Below, piece after piece: positions 17,203-26,963 of a stretch of 64,000 nt of DNA (position 1 is the first letter of the stretch; every line of letters starts with the position of its first letter). This DNA comes from Allopusillimonas lactea (GTDB lineage Bacteria > Pseudomonadota > Gammaproteobacteria > Burkholderiales > Burkholderiaceae_B): the NCBI RefSeq assembly GCF_021653995.1, contig NZ_JAJJOZ010000005.1, positions 186,001 to 250,000 of the forward strand. Direction: 5' to 3'. Position numbers and translations under genes: made by a program. The notes below the pieces were generated by a model, which had not been told where the DNA came from, ran no database searches, and worked only from the letters and a program-made list of their open reading frames with translations.

Positions 17203-18273
17203 TCAGCGGCGTAAACCGTACACCCGCATCTTCGCGTATAGCGTGCTCTTGGCAATTCCCAACTGCTGCGCGGCCCGTGTCAGGTTCCCTTCGGCGGCTG
17301 CGATCGCTTGGCGTATTGAAGCAGCCTGCACCTGATCCAGGCTGAGAGGCGGCGTCTGGGTAGCGTGTGGATCGTTCGCGGCTTCGCAGCGCGCCTGTAT
17401 CTCTGGCGGCAGCATGTCCATACGCAAGGGTGCGCCGTCGCTGGCCAGCACTGCGGCTTCCATCGCGTTGCGCAGCTCGCGTACGTTGCCCGGCCAATGG
17501 TAGGCCAGCAGGTTGGCCGCGATATCGTTCGGCAATGCTTCAATGCGTTGGCCCGCCTCGCGACGGAAATGTGCCAAAAAGTGGCGCGCCAGCAGCAGTA
17601 TATCGTTGCCCCGCTCGCGCAACGCGGGTATGTGCAGGCGAGCCACGGCGATGCGATAGTACAGATCCATCCTGAAGTTGCCGGCAATCACTTCTTCCTG
17701 CAGATTGCGGTGGGTGGCTGCGACCAGCCGAAAGTCGACTCGTCGCGGTGTGGTCTCGCCCAGCCGCCATACTTCGCCCTGCTCCAGCACGCGCAACAGA
17801 AGCGCCTGCATGTCCAGTGGCATTTCGCCAATTTCATCCAGAAACAGGGTGCCGCCTTCAGCCGCTTCGATCTTGCCGGCCATTCCGCCTTTGCGTGCTC
17901 CAGTGAACGCGCCTTCCGCGTAGCCGAACAGCTCGCTGGCCAGCAGGTCGCGTGCCATGCCGCCGCAATTGAGCGCCACACAAGGACCTTTGCGATTGCC
18001 ATGCAGGCTGCGCGCAAAGGCCTCCTTGCCGGTGCCGGTTTCGCCCAGCAAGAGCACCGGTGCGCTGGCTGGCGCAAAACGACGTGCTCGCGCAATCGTC
18101 TGGCGCATGCAAGGCGACGCATAGATGAGGTCACTCAGCGCATCACGAGGCGGCGCAGGCGCACGTGCTGGCCGTGGTACACAGGCAGTTTTGTCGACAC
18201 CTGCCAGCTCCGGCGGCGTCGGATGCCGGTTCACGCGGGATTGCTGCGTTCCGGCATCGGTAGCTTTACCCAT
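17203..18273 (-). CDS. Sigma-54-dependent activator without sensory domain, AcxR-like
   Basis: A 356-residue activator. The AAA+ domain fills residues ~48-275, with Walker A GETGTGKE, the sigma-54 contact loop GAFTGA (in GYAEGAFTGARKGG), Walker B GGTLFLDEIGEM and the arginine-finger region. A Fis-type helix-turn-helix closes the protein (NLTRAAQQLGIAKSTLYAKMRVYGL). Only about 45 low-complexity residues precede the AAA+ domain, whereas acetone- and acetoin-responsive activators normally carry ~300 residues of sensory domains. The start overlaps the acxC end by 43 bp. It is the last gene of the acx operon, whose promoter is of sigma-54 type, so it is the probable activator, in a positive loop. 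Confidence 0.86.
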   Translation of the reverse strand: MGKATDAGTQQSRVNRHPTPPELAGVDKTACVPRPARAPAPPRDALSDLIYASPCMRQTIARARRFAPASAPVLLLGETGTGKEAFARSLHGNRKGPCVALNCGGMARDLLASELFGYAEGAFTGARKGGMAGKIEAAEGGTLFLDEIGEMPLDMQALLLRVLEQGEVWRLGETTPRRVDFRLVAATHRNLQEEVIAGNFRMDLYYRIAVARLHIPALRERGNDILLLARHFLAHFRREAGQRIEALPNDIAANLLAYHWPGNVRELRNAMEAAVLASDGAPLRMDMLPPEIQARCEAANDPHATQTPPLSLDQVQAASIRQAIAAAEGNLTRAAQQLGIAKSTLYAKMRVYGLRR

Positions 18274-18743
18274 TCTTTGTAGAAGGTGTCGATATCCGGC
18301 TCGAAATCATGCAGGATCGGGTACCAGGGCGTGGGCGCCTCCACGTCATGCATGCAGCCACACTGAGGGCAGTAATATTCGCGATACACCTGCCATTCGG
18401 TGTCTGGCGACATAAGGCGTGGGTATACCTCATCCATGGCGTCGGGTGTGTCCCGCACATAGATCAGCGCCTTCATCTTCCAGTTTTCGCGATAATCGCC
18501 GTAACTGTGGCCGCAATCGCATCTGGTTTCCCATCTATGGGTTTCGGCGTCACTCACGATGTACAGATGCGGTCCCAGCGGTAGCACGATGGTGTCTCGC
18601 ATGCCTGTTTTGGCCTGCAGCGCCCGCAGGTACATGGCAAAGCGCTCGCTGTCTTTGGGCATGGACAACATACGCAGGATGGTGTCCCAGTCCAGGGAGC
18701 CGGCCACCATATGATTGATTTGTTCCTGGGTATATACGCTCAT
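18231..18743 (-). CDS. acxC: Acetone carboxylase gamma subunit
   Basis: A 170-residue subunit of the (alpha-beta-gamma)2 acetone carboxylase, which carboxylates acetone to acetoacetate at the cost of ATP. Cysteine pairs that look zinc-binding are visible: CDCGH near residue 75 and CPQCGC near 128, as in known gamma subunits. The segment PTPWYPILHDFEPDI near the end is also typical. The start at 18743 has AGGAG nine bases upstream. It follows the alpha subunit by 74 bp and overlaps the activator gene at its 3' end. Confidence 0.94.
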   Translation of the reverse strand: MSVYTQEQINHMVAGSLDWDTILRMLSMPKDSERFAMYLRALQAKTGMRDTIVLPLGPHLYIVSDAETHRWETRCDCGHSYGDYRENWKMKALIYVRDTPDAMDEVYPRLMSPDTEWQVYREYYCPQCGCMHDVEAPTPWYPILHDFEPDIDTFYKEWVKLPMPERSNPA

Positions 18744-18817
18744 TCGTGTGGGTCTCCTGAAAAAAGGGCACCGCGCGCCGCTGGTGGGCGACGCGGTGCG
18801 GCTCCGCCAGAGCAAGT

Positions 18818-21145
18818 TTATTCTTCCACCAAGGTCACGGTATGGACGTCGGGCAGGCGTGACAGATCCATACGGAACTTGGCGCCGTAGCTGGGTACGC
18901 CCAATTCGGCTTCGTCCAGTGTCCAGTCGTCGCCCAGGCCCCAGAATGCGCGGAAGCTGTCCCGGAACTTGGGCGACAGGTCGAAGCTTGTGGCGTACAT
19001 ATGTCGCACCTGCACTGAGGCGTCCTTGCGCACGATGCGTTCGCGTTCGCGTGCCATCCAAGTTTCTACAGGCATACCACGCGCGAGGCGCTCTTTGCGG
19101 ATGCGCGCGCGGCATGCGGCGGTGGCTTTAGCATCCACGTGCCAGATGCCATGCTCGTCCTGTTTCGCAACGGCGCCATAGACTTTGGCGGCATATTCTT
19201 CCAGCAATATCTGGCCGTTCAAATCTTGTTCGATGGCGACGATTTCGCGATCCAGTGGGTCGCCAAAACCCGGACCGCCACGCAGATAGTTCAGGTAAAG
19301 GTCGTAGTTGTCGTAGCAGTCTTCGGTGGTCATACACTGTTGGTCGCGCTTTACAGTCGCGCTGGGCTCCAAATGGCGCTCATAGTTGGCGTCGTCGGGA
19401 TTGCCATCACCGCCCAGCGGTAAGCTGTCGCCGCGAACGATGCGATCCTTGAGCCCGGTGTGGTGGGCTTCGAAGCGGTAGCCAGCAGCGGAGGGGTAAC
19501 CGCCCATCAGGCCCCAATCGCTGTTCATATAACCATTGCCCATGAAGAACATGGTCCAGTCCTGCGCCTTCCACACCATGCGCAGCGATTCGAAACCTGA
19601 GCCTCCACGGTACTGGCCGTAGCCGGCCGAGTTTATCTTGATGTTTCGGCCAAGGTAGAGCAGGGGTTCCGCCATTTCCCAGATCTCAATGTCGCCCATG
19701 TCGCCTTCGGGGTTCCAGATTGCCGCTGCGTGGTTCAGGCCATCCTTTATGGCGCATGCGCCCGTACCGCAACTGGACGACTCGAAACTGTTCACGGCAT
19801 GGATCTCGCCTTCCTGGTTGATGCCGCCGCCCTGCAGCCAGTTGCTGGTGTTGGCGTTGCCTGCGTTGACTTCTTCTAGATACCCGCGCGAGAAATACGC
19901 CTGGCTCAGCGCGCGCCACATCGTGGTCCATGCCGACACCAGGAAATGCCAGGCGTAAGCATGGCCGGTCCGCCGATCGTCAGGGTTGTTCCAGCAGCCC
20001 TTAGGCATGTGGAATTCCGTACCGTAGTAGGCGCCGTCGTTGATGCGTTGGGTGGGCACGAGCGTCTGCGTCATCATCACCCAAATACCGCTGGTGAAGG
20101 CCACTTGGTGAGCGTTGTAACTGTGCCAGCCCCAGCGGCTGGCGCCTTCGAAATCCAGCCGCCATGATCCATCCGCGCGGATCTCCATTTCAACTGGCGC
20201 GTGCATAATGGAGTCCAGCTTGGCGAACGCATTCGATGTCTGTACGTCGGGGTGGTTGTAAGGTACGTCCACGAACGCTGTTTTGCGGTACTTTCCGGGT
20301 AACGTCATGGCGCGCAAGCGAGTTTGCAGGCCGCGCCGACCCTCCTCGATTACTTCGTGGCTGAAGCGCTCATAGGCCTCTAAACCTTCTTCGGCTACTA
20401 CTTCCTCCACCAACGCGCGAATCATGTGGCAGCCCGCTATGCGTGTCTTCTCGTCCAAAATCCAGTATTTCGGTGTGCGCACGGAACGCTGCGACTCGTG
20501 CAACCAGTCGCGGAAGGGTTGGTCGTCGGCGCCCGTCTTGCGGCAGGTAATCATGTAGCCGTCGCCAAAACGTTGCGTCTGCCCGGTGGACATGCTGCCT
20601 GGCGTCACGGCGCCGGTATCGATTACATGCGTCACGCCACCCACCCAGCCGATCAGACGGCCATCAATGAAAATGGGCACGATGGTGGCAATATCGCAGG
20701 GGTGTACATTGCCGATGGCGCAGTCGTTGTTGGTGAACATATCACCGGGTTCGATGCCGGGGTTGGTTTCCCAGTCGTTTTCGATCATGTACTTGATTGC
20801 CGCGCCCATGGTGCCCACATGGATGATGATGCCTGTGGAAGTGAGCACGCAGTCTCCCGCAGTGTTGTACAGCGTAAAGCACAGTTCGCCCTCCTGTTCA
20901 ACGATGGGGCTGGCGGCAATTTTTTTTGCGGTTTCGCGTGCATGCACCAATCCGCCGCGCAATTTTGAAAACAGCTTCTCATAGCGTATGGGGTCTTTTT
21001 CTCGCAGAGTCAACGTCTCCAGGCCGTTGTAGTGACCGGTCTTGGCGGTGCGAGCCAGAATGCCATCCCGAAACTCCTTCAGGCTCTGGCCGTTGCCCAG
21101 AAGGTCGGCGCCGGATCGGCGGTTTTGTGCTGGCAATGCGCTCAT
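18818..21145 (-). CDS. acxB: Acetone carboxylase alpha subunit (hydantoinase B family)
   Basis: A 775-residue member of the hydantoinase B/oxoprolinase family. The length, the second position in the operon and the partner genes identify it as the acetone carboxylase alpha subunit, which holds the Mn-dependent carboxylation site in characterised enzymes. Conserved stretches such as GDMFTNNDCAIGNVHPCDIA and GGSGFESLRMVWK are present. It has a very strong ribosome site (AGGAGGTGA, 8-base spacing) fitting a highly expressed enzyme. It begins 185 bp after the beta subunit gene. Confidence 0.94.
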   Translation of the reverse strand: MSALPAQNRRSGADLLGNGQSLKEFRDGILARTAKTGHYNGLETLTLREKDPIRYEKLFSKLRGGLVHARETAKKIAASPIVEQEGELCFTLYNTAGDCVLTSTGIIIHVGTMGAAIKYMIENDWETNPGIEPGDMFTNNDCAIGNVHPCDIATIVPIFIDGRLIGWVGGVTHVIDTGAVTPGSMSTGQTQRFGDGYMITCRKTGADDQPFRDWLHESQRSVRTPKYWILDEKTRIAGCHMIRALVEEVVAEEGLEAYERFSHEVIEEGRRGLQTRLRAMTLPGKYRKTAFVDVPYNHPDVQTSNAFAKLDSIMHAPVEMEIRADGSWRLDFEGASRWGWHSYNAHQVAFTSGIWVMMTQTLVPTQRINDGAYYGTEFHMPKGCWNNPDDRRTGHAYAWHFLVSAWTTMWRALSQAYFSRGYLEEVNAGNANTSNWLQGGGINQEGEIHAVNSFESSSCGTGACAIKDGLNHAAAIWNPEGDMGDIEIWEMAEPLLYLGRNIKINSAGYGQYRGGSGFESLRMVWKAQDWTMFFMGNGYMNSDWGLMGGYPSAAGYRFEAHHTGLKDRIVRGDSLPLGGDGNPDDANYERHLEPSATVKRDQQCMTTEDCYDNYDLYLNYLRGGPGFGDPLDREIVAIEQDLNGQILLEEYAAKVYGAVAKQDEHGIWHVDAKATAACRARIRKERLARGMPVETWMARERERIVRKDASVQVRHMYATSFDLSPKFRDSFRAFWGLGDDWTLDEAELGVPSYGAKFRMDLSRLPDVHTVTLVEE

Positions 21146-21330
21146 TATGTGTCACCTCCTGTATGGTGCGATGTGCGTGTTTCTGGCCTGTGTAAGTGGC
21201 CATTGGTTTCCGCTATGTGTTTCCGATGGCGCCGCAGTGCCCTTGCATCGCATGTGTCACTTGTGGACGTCGCTCGGTGGGCTGCGCTTATGCGCATACC
21301 CCAGCGGTGTTTCCACACTGAGTATTCGGC

Positions 21331-23532
21331 TTACGCTGGCGATTCTTCTCGCTGCGCATCGCGCCGCGTTTCATGATGCAGCGAAGGATGAACTTCCCGC
21401 AGATGAAACAGCCGGTGCTTGTCCAGCGTGGTGGCAAACCCCGTTGGCACCACAAAGGTCGTGGCGTCCGATTCGATGATTGCTGGACCAACGATGTCAT
21501 TGCCTGGTTTGAGTGCCTCCATGCGCCAGATCGTGGCGTTCGTCCAAGTATGGTGGCGGTAGAATCGGCGTGTGCCCGCGCGTGCTTCGTCGGGAGGAAT
21601 AGGGCCGCTCTTGGGGTCTTCGGGCAGTACTGGTTTTTGGGTTGCCACAGTACCACGCATGATTACGCCAGTGACTGAAAACCCAAGCTCGGGTGAACGC
21701 GCGGCGCTCGCATATACGCGAGCATAGGTATCCTCAAAGGCTGCAACCATCGCGTCCCAGTCTTGTTCGTTATCCGCCTGCTGGATGGGAGAGAGTATCT
21801 CGAGGTCATTTAGCTGACCCATGTATTGCATGCGAAAGCCGGGGCGCAGTATTACATCGCTTGCGGCAAAGCCGTTGATGCCGAACTCCTCGATCACCTT
21901 GGCCGCCAACTCTTCCCAGCCCCGCTGTATAGCCTGTGCAGCGGCGCACCTATCTTCGGCCTGGCTGTGCCGAGGTACTGCCAGGTCTACCGATTTGTCG
22001 TAGCGGTATTCGAAATCAGCGCAGGCGCAGCCAAAGGCTGAGAATCCCGCAGCCCATGCCGGCACCACCACATCGCGAAAGCCCAAACCAGCGGTATAGC
22101 CATAGGTATGCACGGGTCCGGCGCCGCCGTAGCTGAAGCAGACAAAATCCGTGGGGCTGTACCCTTTGGCCGCCACGTTGGAGCGCAGATACTCGCGCAG
22201 CTGCAGATCCAGCAGTTCGATCACGCCTGCAGCGGCGCTCTCAACCGGTAGCCCCAGCGGGTCGGCAATCTGTTTCTTAATATGGTCGTGGGCCCGTTGC
22301 GGGTCAAGCTTGATCGCGCCGCCGAGGAAGTTGTCCGGATTCAAGTATCCCAGCACGACATGGCAGTCGGATACCGTTACAGTGTCCAGACCGCTTTCGG
22401 GCCAGCATGTGCCGACGCGATAGCCGGCCGAATCTGGCCCCAGCTTGATGGCGTTGCTGTACGGATCAATGCGTACGAAGGAACCGGCGCCCGCTCCGAC
22501 GGAATCCATGGTCACCAGCGGCAGTGACAGCACGAGCCGCGCCATATGTGGATCCGCCGCGATGGCAAAGTTGCCTTTTGTGATTAGCGCCATATCGAAG
22601 GATGTGCCGCCAATGTCGCTGCAGGCGATATTCTCGTAGCCTAGCGCCTCGCCCAGCAGCTTGGCGCCGATCACTCCGCCGATCGGACCCGATACAATCG
22701 TGCGCGCCAATTCAGACGCTTTCCAAGAAATCGTGCCCCCATGCGTGGCCATCACGCGCAGGTCGAAATGCGCACCATGCTTTTTGAAAAGCCCGCTTAC
22801 TTTGCCCAGCGTCTGGCGTGACGGCTCGGCGGCATAGGCCTCCAGAATCGTGGTGTTCATGCGGTGGCTTTCTTTTCGGGCAGGGTAGTAGTCGACCGAG
22901 GCAAACACAGGTATGTCCTGATTCAGCGAGGCAAGCTCACGCTTGACGATGTCTCGCACCAGCCTCTCGTTGTTGCCGTTCTTGTGTGACTGCAGTAGGC
23001 AGATCACAATCGCTTTCGCACCCGCCGCGACCAGTTCGCGCGCGGCCTTCCGTACCTGCGCCTCCCGTACCGGTATCACGATCTCGCCCTGCACATCGGT
23101 GCGTTCCGTGATGCCGCGTGTGCGCGTCAACGGTACAAGCGGCGCGTCATAGCGGTGGGTATTCAGATGGATGCGCTCTTCCAACGCATAACCCAGGTAG
23201 CTCTGCACTGCGCGGCCCATGCTGTGTACATGTTCAAAGCCCTCGTTGCACAATAGACCTACGTCCAACCCCTTCCGCTGCACCACCCGGTTCAGCATAG
23301 CCGTGCCGCTATAAACGCAGGTGATCAGCTCGGGGTACACCTCATCGATATTGCGACTCCAGTGCGCCAGGGCATCTTCCGACGAGTGCAACACGGCTAA
23401 AGACTCATCGTCTGGATTGCTTTGCGCTTTGCCGACAACAAAGCGTCCGTCACCACGAACGAAGAATGTATCCGTCATTGTTCCGCCGGCATCGATGCCC
23501 AATACCTGTACCGATGTGTGATCAGCTTGCAT
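21331..23532 (-). CDS. acxA: Acetone carboxylase beta subunit (hydantoinase A family)
   Basis: A 733-residue ASKHA-type nucleotide-binding subunit. The phosphate-binding motif VLGIDAGGTMTDTFFV is at the N-terminus, and SDIGGTSFDMALI near residue 315 is the second ATP-site motif. In acetone carboxylase this subunit phosphorylates acetone and bicarbonate. I start it at ATG 23532 because AAGGAG lies six bases upstream and the N-terminus then matches known AcxA; an in-frame ATG at 23568 adds 12 unusual residues. It is the first gene of acxA-acxB-acxC-activator, behind a sigma-54 promoter. Confidence 0.94.
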   Translation of the reverse strand: MQADHTSVQVLGIDAGGTMTDTFFVRGDGRFVVGKAQSNPDDESLAVLHSSEDALAHWSRNIDEVYPELITCVYSGTAMLNRVVQRKGLDVGLLCNEGFEHVHSMGRAVQSYLGYALEERIHLNTHRYDAPLVPLTRTRGITERTDVQGEIVIPVREAQVRKAARELVAAGAKAIVICLLQSHKNGNNERLVRDIVKRELASLNQDIPVFASVDYYPARKESHRMNTTILEAYAAEPSRQTLGKVSGLFKKHGAHFDLRVMATHGGTISWKASELARTIVSGPIGGVIGAKLLGEALGYENIACSDIGGTSFDMALITKGNFAIAADPHMARLVLSLPLVTMDSVGAGAGSFVRIDPYSNAIKLGPDSAGYRVGTCWPESGLDTVTVSDCHVVLGYLNPDNFLGGAIKLDPQRAHDHIKKQIADPLGLPVESAAAGVIELLDLQLREYLRSNVAAKGYSPTDFVCFSYGGAGPVHTYGYTAGLGFRDVVVPAWAAGFSAFGCACADFEYRYDKSVDLAVPRHSQAEDRCAAAQAIQRGWEELAAKVIEEFGINGFAASDVILRPGFRMQYMGQLNDLEILSPIQQADNEQDWDAMVAAFEDTYARVYASAARSPELGFSVTGVIMRGTVATQKPVLPEDPKSGPIPPDEARAGTRRFYRHHTWTNATIWRMEALKPGNDIVGPAIIESDATTFVVPTGFATTLDKHRLFHLREVHPSLHHETRRDAQREESPA

Positions 23533-23605
23533 TGCGTCTCCTTCTTCCGGATGGGAATCTGTGTTCATAAGGCGTTACGCTTACATCTGCATGTGAGTTG
23601 GAAAC

Positions 23606-23620
23606 GCAAAGCCCATGCCA
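23606..23620 (-). promoter_or_regulatory. Sigma-54 (-24/-12) promoter of the acetone carboxylase operon
   Basis: Read on the minus strand, TGGCATGGGCTTTGC matches the consensus TGGCACGNNNNTTGC at all fixed positions but one, with the invariant GG and GC correctly spaced. Transcription would start near 23594, about 60 nt before the acxA ATG. The operon ends with a sigma-54 activator gene, so the promoter type and the regulator agree. A GCAC-A-GTGC dyad at 23635-23643 upstream is a possible activator half-site. Confidence 0.82.
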
Positions 23621-23999
23621 GAATCCGGCATCCCGCACAGTGCAGGCAGTGCCAGAGACGGCAGGCAGCCGGAAAATAGTCGTTTTCAAGCCGTTGGTTT
23701 CTTGTTCTATGCCTGAAAGGTGTTAGTTTAAGGACCGCCAATGCCCACGTGACGCTGCGAGAAAGCGTACGAAATCCGAACGGTCGGCCGAAAATCGAAC
23801 GCCTGCCGCACTATTTTGAAAGCAATGTTCGGGGCCTGGAGTGTGATTATTCTTGTTGGGACGGAGTACGACAGAGGCGTTCGCGAGCTCGTCCATTACA
23901 GAGATTGAACTCAGGATTGGCGGAGCCGCCTGACCAGGTGCTTGCCGCCAAGTTGATCTGGTTAGTTTAGCGTCTATCTGTAGCTTGATCTAGCCGGTA
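23621..23999. other. Intergenic region upstream of the acx promoter
   Basis: About 380 bp with no gene I can support. Activator binding sites and an IHF bend would be expected here. The visible elements are the short dyad at 23635-23643 and two copies of GTTAGTTTA at 23722 and 23961, too short to interpret. A 73-codon open frame (23749-23970, plus) has no recognisable features and no ribosome site. Confidence 0.45.
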
Positions 24000-25823
24000 T
24001 CAAGACAGAAACCCCCCGCTCTGGTGCTGCCACAGCCTGGCATAGATGCCGTTTTTTCGCAGCAGATCGGCATGGCTGCCTTCTTCGACAATGCGTCCGT
24101 CGTCCAGGACAATAAGGCGGTCCATCGCGGCGATGGTGGAGAGGCGATGGGCGATTGCAATGACGGTCTTGCCTTGCATCATTTTGTACAGGCTTTCCTG
24201 GATGGCGACCTCTACTTCCGAATCGAGCGCGCTGGTGGCTTCGTCCAGCAGCAGGATGGGCGCGTTCTTGAGCATGACCCGGGCAATGGCGATGCGCTGG
24301 CGCTGGCCGCCAGAGAGCTTGACGCCACGCTCGCCCACGAGCGTATCGTAGCCGCTGTGGCCCTGTGGATCGCTCAGCAGTTCAATGAAATCATGGGCCT
24401 GCGCGCTCATGGCCGCGGCCCTGATTTCCGCATCAGTGGCGTCGGGGCGCCCATACTGGATATTTTCACGAATCGACCGATGCAACAATGAGGTGTCCTG
24501 CGTCACCATGCCGATGGCAGCGCGCAGGCTGTCCTGGGTAACATTTGCGATATCCTGGCCGTCGATGCGTATGCAACCGCTGTCGACGTCATTGAAGCGC
24601 AGCAGCAGGCTGACTAGCGTAGACTTGCCTGCGCCGGAACGGCCAACCAGCCCGATTTTTTCGCCGGGCTGCACGGTTAGGCTCAGGCCGTCGAATACCT
24701 GGCGCTCGCCGTTGTAATTGAAGGCAATGCGGTCGAATTCCACCTTCCCCTGCGTGATCGCCAACACATGTGCGCCGGGCTTGTCCTGCACCTGGGCCGG
24801 CCGCGTCAGTGTGCCGATGCCATCCTGCACGGTACCGATATTTTCGAACAGCGATGTCATTTCCCACATGATCCACTGCGACATGCCATTGACCCGCAAG
24901 GCCATTGCCGTAACGGCGGCGACAGCGCCTGTGCCGACCTCGCCGCTGTGCCATAGCCATAGCGCATAGCCGCCAGCGCCGAAAATCAAGCTGGTGACCA
25001 AGGCTTGGTTAGTGATCTCGAATTGGCTGACCAGCCGCATCTGGCGATAGCCCGTATCCTTGAAGTCTTCCATTGCCGCGCGGGCGAAACCGGCCTCGCG
25101 TCGTGTATGCGAGAACAGCTTGACGGTGCCGATATTGGCATAGGCATCGGTGACGCGCCCTGTCATGGAGGAGCGCGCATCTGCCTGCTCCTGCCCGACC
25201 TTGCCTAAGCGTGGCACGAAATACCACATAGCCAATCCGTATAGCGCTATCCACGCAATAAAAGGCAACATCAGCCGCACATCGAAACCGCCTGCCAAGG
25301 CGATGATAGTGACGAAATAAACACCTATGCCGATCACAATCTCGGAGAAGGTCAGCAGTACGTCGCGCACCGCGAGCGCGGTCTGCATGACTTTGGTGGT
25401 GACGCGCCCCGCGAATTCGTCGGCGAAGAACGACAGGCTCTGGCGCAGCATGAGGCGATGGAAGTTCCAGCGCAGCCGCAGGGGGAGGTTGATGGCCAGT
25501 ACTTGGTGCATCACCACCGTGCGCACACTCACCAGGGCGATGCTGGCTACCAGCACGATGCCGATACCCCACAGCACCCGGCGTTCGTGCGCAGAGGCGG
25601 CGCCGCCTATCTGCCAAGTCGCGAGCAGGTCTACAACTTGCCCCAGAAATGCGAACAGCCAGGCTTCATATACCGATACGGCAGCGCTGAACACCGCCAG
25701 TATCGTTAGGTAGCGCCGTGAACCAAGCGTGCAAAACCACAGAAAGGGCAGCAAGCCGCGCGGTGGCAGCCGAGGATCTTCATCAGGAAAGGGGGCGAGT
25801 AGGGATTCAATCCGGCTCAGCAA
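24000..25823 (-). CDS. ABC-type exporter, fused permease and ATPase
   Basis: A 607-residue half-transporter: six membrane helices within about residues 30-330, then an ATPase domain with Walker A GLVGRSGAGKST, signature LSGGQRQRIAIARVML, Walker B ILLLDEATSALD and the switch histidine in AIAHRLST. It would work as a homodimer exporting lipid, peptide or drug from the cytoplasm. MsbA- or MDR-type proteins share this form, and the substrate is not evident. A 126-bp gap separates it from the neighbouring transporter gene on the same strand. Confidence 0.9.
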   Translation of the reverse strand: MLSRIESLLAPFPDEDPRLPPRGLLPFLWFCTLGSRRYLTILAVFSAAVSVYEAWLFAFLGQVVDLLATWQIGGAASAHERRVLWGIGIVLVASIALVSVRTVVMHQVLAINLPLRLRWNFHRLMLRQSLSFFADEFAGRVTTKVMQTALAVRDVLLTFSEIVIGIGVYFVTIIALAGGFDVRLMLPFIAWIALYGLAMWYFVPRLGKVGQEQADARSSMTGRVTDAYANIGTVKLFSHTRREAGFARAAMEDFKDTGYRQMRLVSQFEITNQALVTSLIFGAGGYALWLWHSGEVGTGAVAAVTAMALRVNGMSQWIMWEMTSLFENIGTVQDGIGTLTRPAQVQDKPGAHVLAITQGKVEFDRIAFNYNGERQVFDGLSLTVQPGEKIGLVGRSGAGKSTLVSLLLRFNDVDSGCIRIDGQDIANVTQDSLRAAIGMVTQDTSLLHRSIRENIQYGRPDATDAEIRAAAMSAQAHDFIELLSDPQGHSGYDTLVGERGVKLSGGQRQRIAIARVMLKNAPILLLDEATSALDSEVEVAIQESLYKMMQGKTVIAIAHRLSTIAAMDRLIVLDDGRIVEEGSHADLLRKNGIYARLWQHQSGGFLS

Positions 25824-25949
25824 GCTAGCCTCCGAAGCGATGAATATTGGCTATCGGTGCCGCGGCCAACCCTCCCTGTACATCGGCGTTGAGCGAGATG
25901 GCGGCTTCCGATGAGTGATTATATTCAACGACCTGTTACGCCCTAAGTG

Positions 25950-26963
25950 TCAGGCAAGAGGGCGACCGGCCAGCCCGGCCGGCGGCTGAGACTTGTGCCG
26001 CCGCTGACCTAGCAGTACCCGCTGCAGCGCAGTCAGATGCGGGAACTCGACCAGCATGCCAATGATCAACGCGGCATAGATCAGCGGCTGGCCAGGAAGC
26101 GCGGCCATGGTCACCACCAGCATCAGGGGCGCATTGCGGGCGGCAATTGTCATTGTGAGTAGGGCGTGTTCGGGGTAGCTAAGCCCGGCCAGCCGGCTCA
26201 GGCCTTCGCCGAGCAAAAAGGTTGTGATAAAGAAAATGAACACCGCCAGCAGCACCCAGGCGAAGACGGAGCGGTGGTCGAGAATGACGGCGATGTTGGC
26301 TGCGAAAATCTCTGTAACCAGCAGCGCGATAACCCAGGGTATGGCTTGGTCTGCACGGTGCAGCACCTGAGCAAGCCGCGCCGTGCCCAGCAATTGGCCC
26401 AAGCAGTAATGGGCAGCGACGGCAACAGCGAAAGGCGCCAGAAACCAGTGCAACAACGTGTCGCCAATGATGCCGGCTTCAACCTGGACAAGACTGCTGG
26501 TGAAGAAGTAAAGGTAGAAGGGGTACAGCAGTAGTTGCGTTGCCATATTGATGGGAATCAGCGCCGTGCCCAGGGCGACATTCCCGCGGGCCAGGCGTGT
26601 GAAACCCAGAAACCAGTCTGTGCACGGCGCCATGAAATAAATCATCAGCCCGACCATGAACAGCGGCTGCGCAGGTAGTAGCACAGATGCAATGGCGTAA
26701 CCAATGGCAGGGATGAACAGGAAGTTGGCGGCCAAGGCCAACGCGACAGTGGGCAGGCTGCCCCGCACTTGCGCAATTGCCTCGAACCGCACCCCGAAGA
26801 AGATCAGCCCGACCAGGGCCAGCAGGGTGCGATCCACCTGTTCGGCCAGCACCGCCCCGGCGGCGGGCCACAACTGGCCCAGGACGGCACCGACCAGTAT
26901 GCTGCCGATGAGCAGCAGCGAAACCCATGAGGTATGGACAGCATTCTTGAGTGTGATCAGCAT
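25950..26963 (-). CDS. ACR3/bile-acid:sodium-symporter-superfamily transporter
   Basis: A 337-residue membrane protein with about ten hydrophobic helices. Helix 4 contains FMAPCTDWFLGFTRLARGN, where APCT matches the essential cysteine motif of Acr3 arsenite pumps. Members of this subgroup are usually labelled arsenic resistance protein or bile acid:sodium symporter. No arsC, and no arsR that belongs to it, is adjacent. It overlaps the monooxygenase stop by 7 bp, so the two are translationally coupled. An arsenite, organoarsenical or other oxyanion substrate is possible, but the upstream L36 paralogue and Zur-like site point to zinc limitation, so the usual label may mislead. Confidence 0.82.
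   Translation of the reverse strand: MLITLKNAVHTSWVSLLLIGSILVGAVLGQLWPAAGAVLAEQVDRTLLALVGLIFFGVRFEAIAQVRGSLPTVALALAANFLFIPAIGYAIASVLLPAQPLFMVGLMIYFMAPCTDWFLGFTRLARGNVALGTALIPINMATQLLLYPFYLYFFTSSLVQVEAGIIGDTLLHWFLAPFAVAVAAHYCLGQLLGTARLAQVLHRADQAIPWVIALLVTEIFAANIAVILDHRSVFAWVLLAVFIFFITTFLLGEGLSRLAGLSYPEHALLTMTIAARNAPLMLVVTMAALPGQPLIYAALIIGMLVEFPHLTALQRVLLGQRRHKSQPPAGLAGRPLA

Noticed and set aside
23749..23970. 73-codon frame between acxA and the ABC exporter
   Set aside because: No ribosome site, no hydrophobic or domain pattern, and it lies where activator sites are expected.
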